From positions 44,393,650-44,457,649 of the forward strand of contig OX328098.1 in the NCBI GenBank assembly GCA_946811185.2: a stretch of 64,000 bases of DNA, in the 5' to 3' direction. The notes beneath the pieces were generated by a model. That model had not been told where the DNA came from. It made no database searches and saw only the letters and a list, made by a program, of their open reading frames with translations. Position 1 is the first letter of the stretch; every line of letters starts with the position of its first letter. Positions 63,101 through 64,000 of the stretch are shown one piece after another. Source of the stretch: Hippopus hippopus (Eukaryota; Mollusca; Bivalvia; Cardiida; Cardiidae). Made by a program: the position numbers and the translations under genes.

Positions 63101-64000
63101 GATACAGATCCAGGATCAGACCGCACAATCTCTACAGTCTGATCTTGATCAATGCCTTCTGCAAGAGCCCCTGATTTTGCCTATGCCGCTGATAGGTATT
63201 AATGCCATATAACTCATCATTTGAGATAAACAATTTTAAATTGCAATATCCCCATGCAACTTTGACACGCACAAAACTCTTATCTGTAGGAAATAACTCA
63301 ACAACGGATCCACAAAATAAAGATATTCTACTGGTCAGCTTTACTTCCTTGTAATTGGGGTTCAGCCTTGACCGTCGCCATGTTGAATGTCTTTTGCCGC
63401 CACTTTCTTGGAAATCCCTCGATTATACTGACGTTGTTACTAATAATTTTACAAAAATGGAATGAACTATATATAGGATACTGAAAATCGCTGAATTCGC
63501 AGGGCCTATGGGCCAGTCAAAATGGCACTGTATGAACCTTCGAAAGTTCAGTTGCAAGGGCTGAGAAAAGCCTTAATACTCTCGCAGACTTTCAGAACCC
63601 ATAATGTCATTCGAGCTGTGTTTCGATATTTATTAACCGTTGGAGATGCAACAAGATGATTTGCGATGGTCTGTTACAAAATCACAGACAGAAAGAAACC
63701 TCGGTGCACTTAGCGAAATATGAAAAATCTATCGTGAAAGAAATTTGCTTGACGCGGTGCTTGAATGCCTTTTGCCAATTTTCCTGAAACTCTTTCGCAT
63801 ATAAACTTATACACTAGCTCTTCCGATTATCCACCGAATCAAACTTTTATACGGCTTGCTTCAAACCTATTTTTGAATTGGTTCGAGTACTTCGATAGCG
63901 CAGGTCTAACATTAGGCCAGATTATTAAAGGTTAGAGTACTTACACAGAATTGTTGAAGGCTAAATATTCACCGCCTGTTAATCTCTTCAGCTGATCCAT
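56983..64000 (-). CDS. GLS: Glutaminase, kidney-type, 3' part (eight exons, 303 aa visible, 5' truncated by window edge)
   Basis: Phosphate-activated glutaminase: glutamine to glutamate plus ammonia, mitochondrial in animals. Exon lengths 56 (partial), 67, 51, 177, 132, 155, 141 and 133 join in frame to a stop. The visible protein begins [19 protein letters not shown] and holds the catalytic-domain blocks [69 protein letters not shown] and [12 protein letters not shown]. Residues equivalent to human Glu381, Asn388, Tyr394, Tyr414, Tyr466 and Val484 are all kept. A NFHNYDNL linker and ankyrin repeats ([16 protein letters not shown], then [20 protein letters not shown]) follow, as in the KGA isoform. 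The catalytic Ser/Lys lie outside the window. Confidence 0.96.
57175..57520 (-). repeat. Family G fold-back element, inverted second copy
   Basis: Carries the tail (GTGTCTATTTTTAGAAATG), then the arm TTTCATCAGCTTGTGGTTAA and the tip. The final arm is replaced by a family B piece at about 57521. Lies in the last GLS intron. Confidence 0.82.
57521..57605. repeat. Family B fragment
   Basis: TTCTGTGCAGTCTGATCTTG to TTTATGGGTTAA; only one arm of the palindrome remains. Confidence 0.72.
57634..57878. repeat. Family B MITE, variant subfamily, in the last GLS intron
   Basis: TTAACCCATAAGACTGCTAA to ATTTACGAGTTAA; core TCAGACTGAAC, AGAAC, GTGCAGTCTGA. Confidence 0.75.
57907..58047 (-). CDS. GLS: GLS ankyrin exon (functional copy)
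   Basis: Encodes [20 protein letters not shown] and [20 protein letters not shown], then VSPYLQDR: one complete ankyrin repeat with the [11 protein letters not shown] core. Enters and leaves in phase 2 (acceptor TTATAG, donor GTCAGT). Decayed tandem copies lie just upstream in gene order. Confidence 0.95.
58117..58178 (-). pseudogene. Relic copy 1 of the GLS ankyrin exon
   Basis: On the minus strand it keeps CTAGCTGTTAGGTATGGAC and GAAGAACTGCTC...GGACATGA, matching the start, middle and GHE end of the functional exon, but with two internal deletions and no usable frame. It lies about 130 bp from the functional acceptor. Confidence 0.75.
58250..58352 (-). pseudogene. Relic copy 2 of the GLS ankyrin exon (acceptor and frame kept, in-frame stop)
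   Basis: After an intact TATACAG acceptor it reads, in the phase the preceding exon needs, [20 protein letters not shown] then [13 protein letters not shown] and TAA. It is closely similar to the functional exon, but the second half and the donor are lost. If spliced in, it would end the protein inside the first ankyrin repeat. Confidence 0.82.
58445..58522 (-). pseudogene. Relic copy 3 of the GLS ankyrin exon
   Basis: Minus strand keeps TACTTATTACTTGGCATGG, then a deletion, then [14 protein letters not shown] in one frame. The most decayed copy; flanking intron sequence also matches the other units, so each unit is exon plus intron at a spacing of about 130-180 bp. Confidence 0.72.
58655..58725. 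repeat. Family B fragment
   Basis: ACACAGAATGTTCAGTCTGA and TTTGATTTACACTGCC. Confidence 0.5.
58817..58971 (-). CDS. GLS: GLS exon (NFHNYDNL linker)
   Basis: Encodes [40 protein letters not shown] and [12 protein letters not shown]. It links the catalytic domain to the ankyrin repeats. Acceptor ATCACAG, donor GTATGT, phase 2. Confidence 0.94.
59040..59210 (+). repeat. tRNA-like SINE fragment
   Basis: TGTGGCTCGGTGGTTCAAGT resembles an A box; the body differs from S1 and S2. Confidence 0.4.
59395..59700 (-). repeat. SINE S1, full length, in a GLS intron
   Basis: Reverse-strand head (GGCCTGGTCGCTCAGTTGGC), B box-like GGTTCGAATCG, body and TATAACTGAAATAATG-type tail. Confidence 0.78.
59938..60010. 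repeat. Family C fragment
   Basis: TTTTGAAAACATTGTTGC and CCAGCAATTTCTCCTTTGG; a right-end piece lies at about 60430-60507. Confidence 0.5.
60154..60285 (-). CDS. GLS: GLS exon ([10 protein letters not shown] block)
   Basis: 44 codons: [44 protein letters not shown]. Ends at a GTCAGA donor. An alternative GTAAGG donor five bases earlier has a stronger consensus but breaks the phase with the next exon; the chosen join gives [12 protein letters not shown], equal in length to human FCHDLVSLCNFH. Confidence 0.92.
60760..60845. repeat. Possible family B fragment
   Basis: Only TGTGGGCTGATCTTGATCTT resembles the B arm. Confidence 0.35.
60848..61063. repeat. Family C MITE in a GLS intron
   Basis: TTAATCCTTTACCAGACCAT to GTCGCCTGAGTACAAAGTTAA; core eroded. 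Ends about 45 bp from a coding exon. Confidence 0.72.
61110..61286 (-). CDS. GLS: GLS exon ([14 protein letters not shown] block)
   Basis: 59 codons: [59 protein letters not shown]. Tyr in CGMYD matches catalytic Tyr466 of human GLS. Donor GTAAGT. Confidence 0.96.
61612..61662 (-). CDS. GLS: GLS micro-exon (CFPEG block)
   Basis: A 51-nt exon of exactly 17 codons, [17 protein letters not shown]. Tyr in EFYFQ matches human Tyr414. Acceptor TTTACAG, donor GTAAGT. Confidence 0.94.
61880..62204. repeat. Family C remnant split by a family A MITE
   Basis: GAATTGTCGTCTACTTG, then A (61897-62153), then ATGCTTCCAATGAGCACAAG and TTTTGTCGTTCGGTAAAGAG. Confidence 0.65.
61897..62153. repeat. Family A MITE in a GLS intron
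   Basis: GCTGCGCTCTGGCAAAAGG start, eroded core TCAACCTTCGCGGACTTCAC, TAGAGCATTGCTC end. Confidence 0.78.
62222..62288 (-). CDS. GLS: GLS exon ([10 protein letters not shown] block)
   Basis: Encodes [20 protein letters not shown] followed by NK. Glu and Asn seven apart match human Glu381 and Asn388; the second Tyr of GYY matches Tyr394 of the activation loop. Acceptor CTTATAG, donor GTAAGG. Confidence 0.94.
62325..62702. repeat. Family C MITE split by a reverse SINE S1
   Basis: C left part to GACAAGTCTAAAATTT; SINE 62508-62673; C resumes TAAATTTTGTCGTTTGG. TAAATTT-like flanks suggest a target duplication. Confidence 0.72.
62508..62673 (-). repeat. SINE S1, 5' truncated, nested in family C
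   Basis: Reverse-strand tail at left (TGTTTGTTCTTTCGTTTG is the complement of an A-rich tail), body ending ACCATCGTCGAGACC. Confidence 0.75.
62736..62968. repeat. Family C MITE
   Basis: TTAACTCTTCGTCAGACAAA start, GTAAATGTTGGTAACCATC core, TGTTTGGTAAATGAATAA end. Confidence 0.75.
63080..63203. repeat. Family B MITE, partial
   Basis: GGATCAGACCGCAC, AATCT, CTACAGTCTGATCTTGATC. Confidence 0.6.
63204..63944. other. GLS intron sequence, nothing recognised
   Basis: No repeat family or supported exon seen. Confidence 0.5.
63945..64000 (-). CDS. GLS: GLS exon (partial at window edge)
   Basis: Encodes [19 protein letters not shown], aligning with FLNKMAGNEYVGFSNATF of human GLS. Donor GTAAGT, phase 2. 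The exon continues beyond 64000; the ATG at the edge is an internal Met codon, not a demonstrated start. Confidence 0.9.

Overview
The window is eukaryotic nuclear DNA, most likely from a mollusc and plausibly a bivalve (inferred from gene type, intron size and the tRNA-derived SINE and MITE load; the species cannot be fixed from sequence alone). It holds two recognisable protein-coding genes, both on the minus strand and both split into short GT-AG exons. The rest is intron and intergenic DNA made largely of small non-autonomous mobile elements and tandem arrays. Most long open frames are translations of these repeats, not genes.

Gene 1 (right end, minus strand, 64000 to 56983): the 3' portion of a kidney-type (KGA-like) glutaminase, the enzyme that hydrolyses glutamine to glutamate and ammonia. 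Eight exons covering the C-terminal half of the catalytic domain and the ankyrin tail were assembled, with all splice phases consistent. The N-terminal half lies beyond the window. Three decayed tandem copies of one ankyrin exon lie in the intron upstream of the functional exon.

Gene 2 (36668 to 15423, minus strand): a complete nine-exon Rh-family ammonia/ammonium channel of 464 residues. The nine exons join in frame from ATG to stop, and the pore Asp and twin His are present. Its first intron is about 13 kb and contains a 3.5-kb satellite. An ammonia-producing enzyme and an ammonia channel therefore lie in tandem on one strand, about 20 kb apart.

Region by region: 1-15 kb is gene-free and carries repeat families A to H and SINEs; 15.4-36.7 kb is the Rh gene, with MITEs in most introns; 36.7-56.9 kb is intergenic, with a 39-bp satellite that looks derived from the end of a family A MITE (41.5-42.4 kb) and a pyrimidine-rich array (48.9-53.0 kb) split by a TTAA-flanked piggyBac-like element; 57-64 kb is the glutaminase gene.

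Repeat families as named here: A, about 260 bp, ends GAGCCATGCTCTG; B, about 210 bp, ends TTAACCCTTATGCTGCTA; C, about 230 bp, ends TTAACCCTTTACCA; D, about 260 bp, ends TGCAACACGCGAAAAGG; E, about 190 bp, ends CGTATTCACCAACCA; S1, a tRNA-derived SINE; S2, a second tRNA-derived SINE; G and H, fold-back elements; I, a dispersed direct repeat; J and K, TTAA-flanked elements. Families A, B and D have different ends but share one internal palindrome built as 11 bases, a 5-base spacer and 11 inverted bases. This is the most unusual pattern in the window. Coordinates of repeat copies were read by eye and may be off by several bases.
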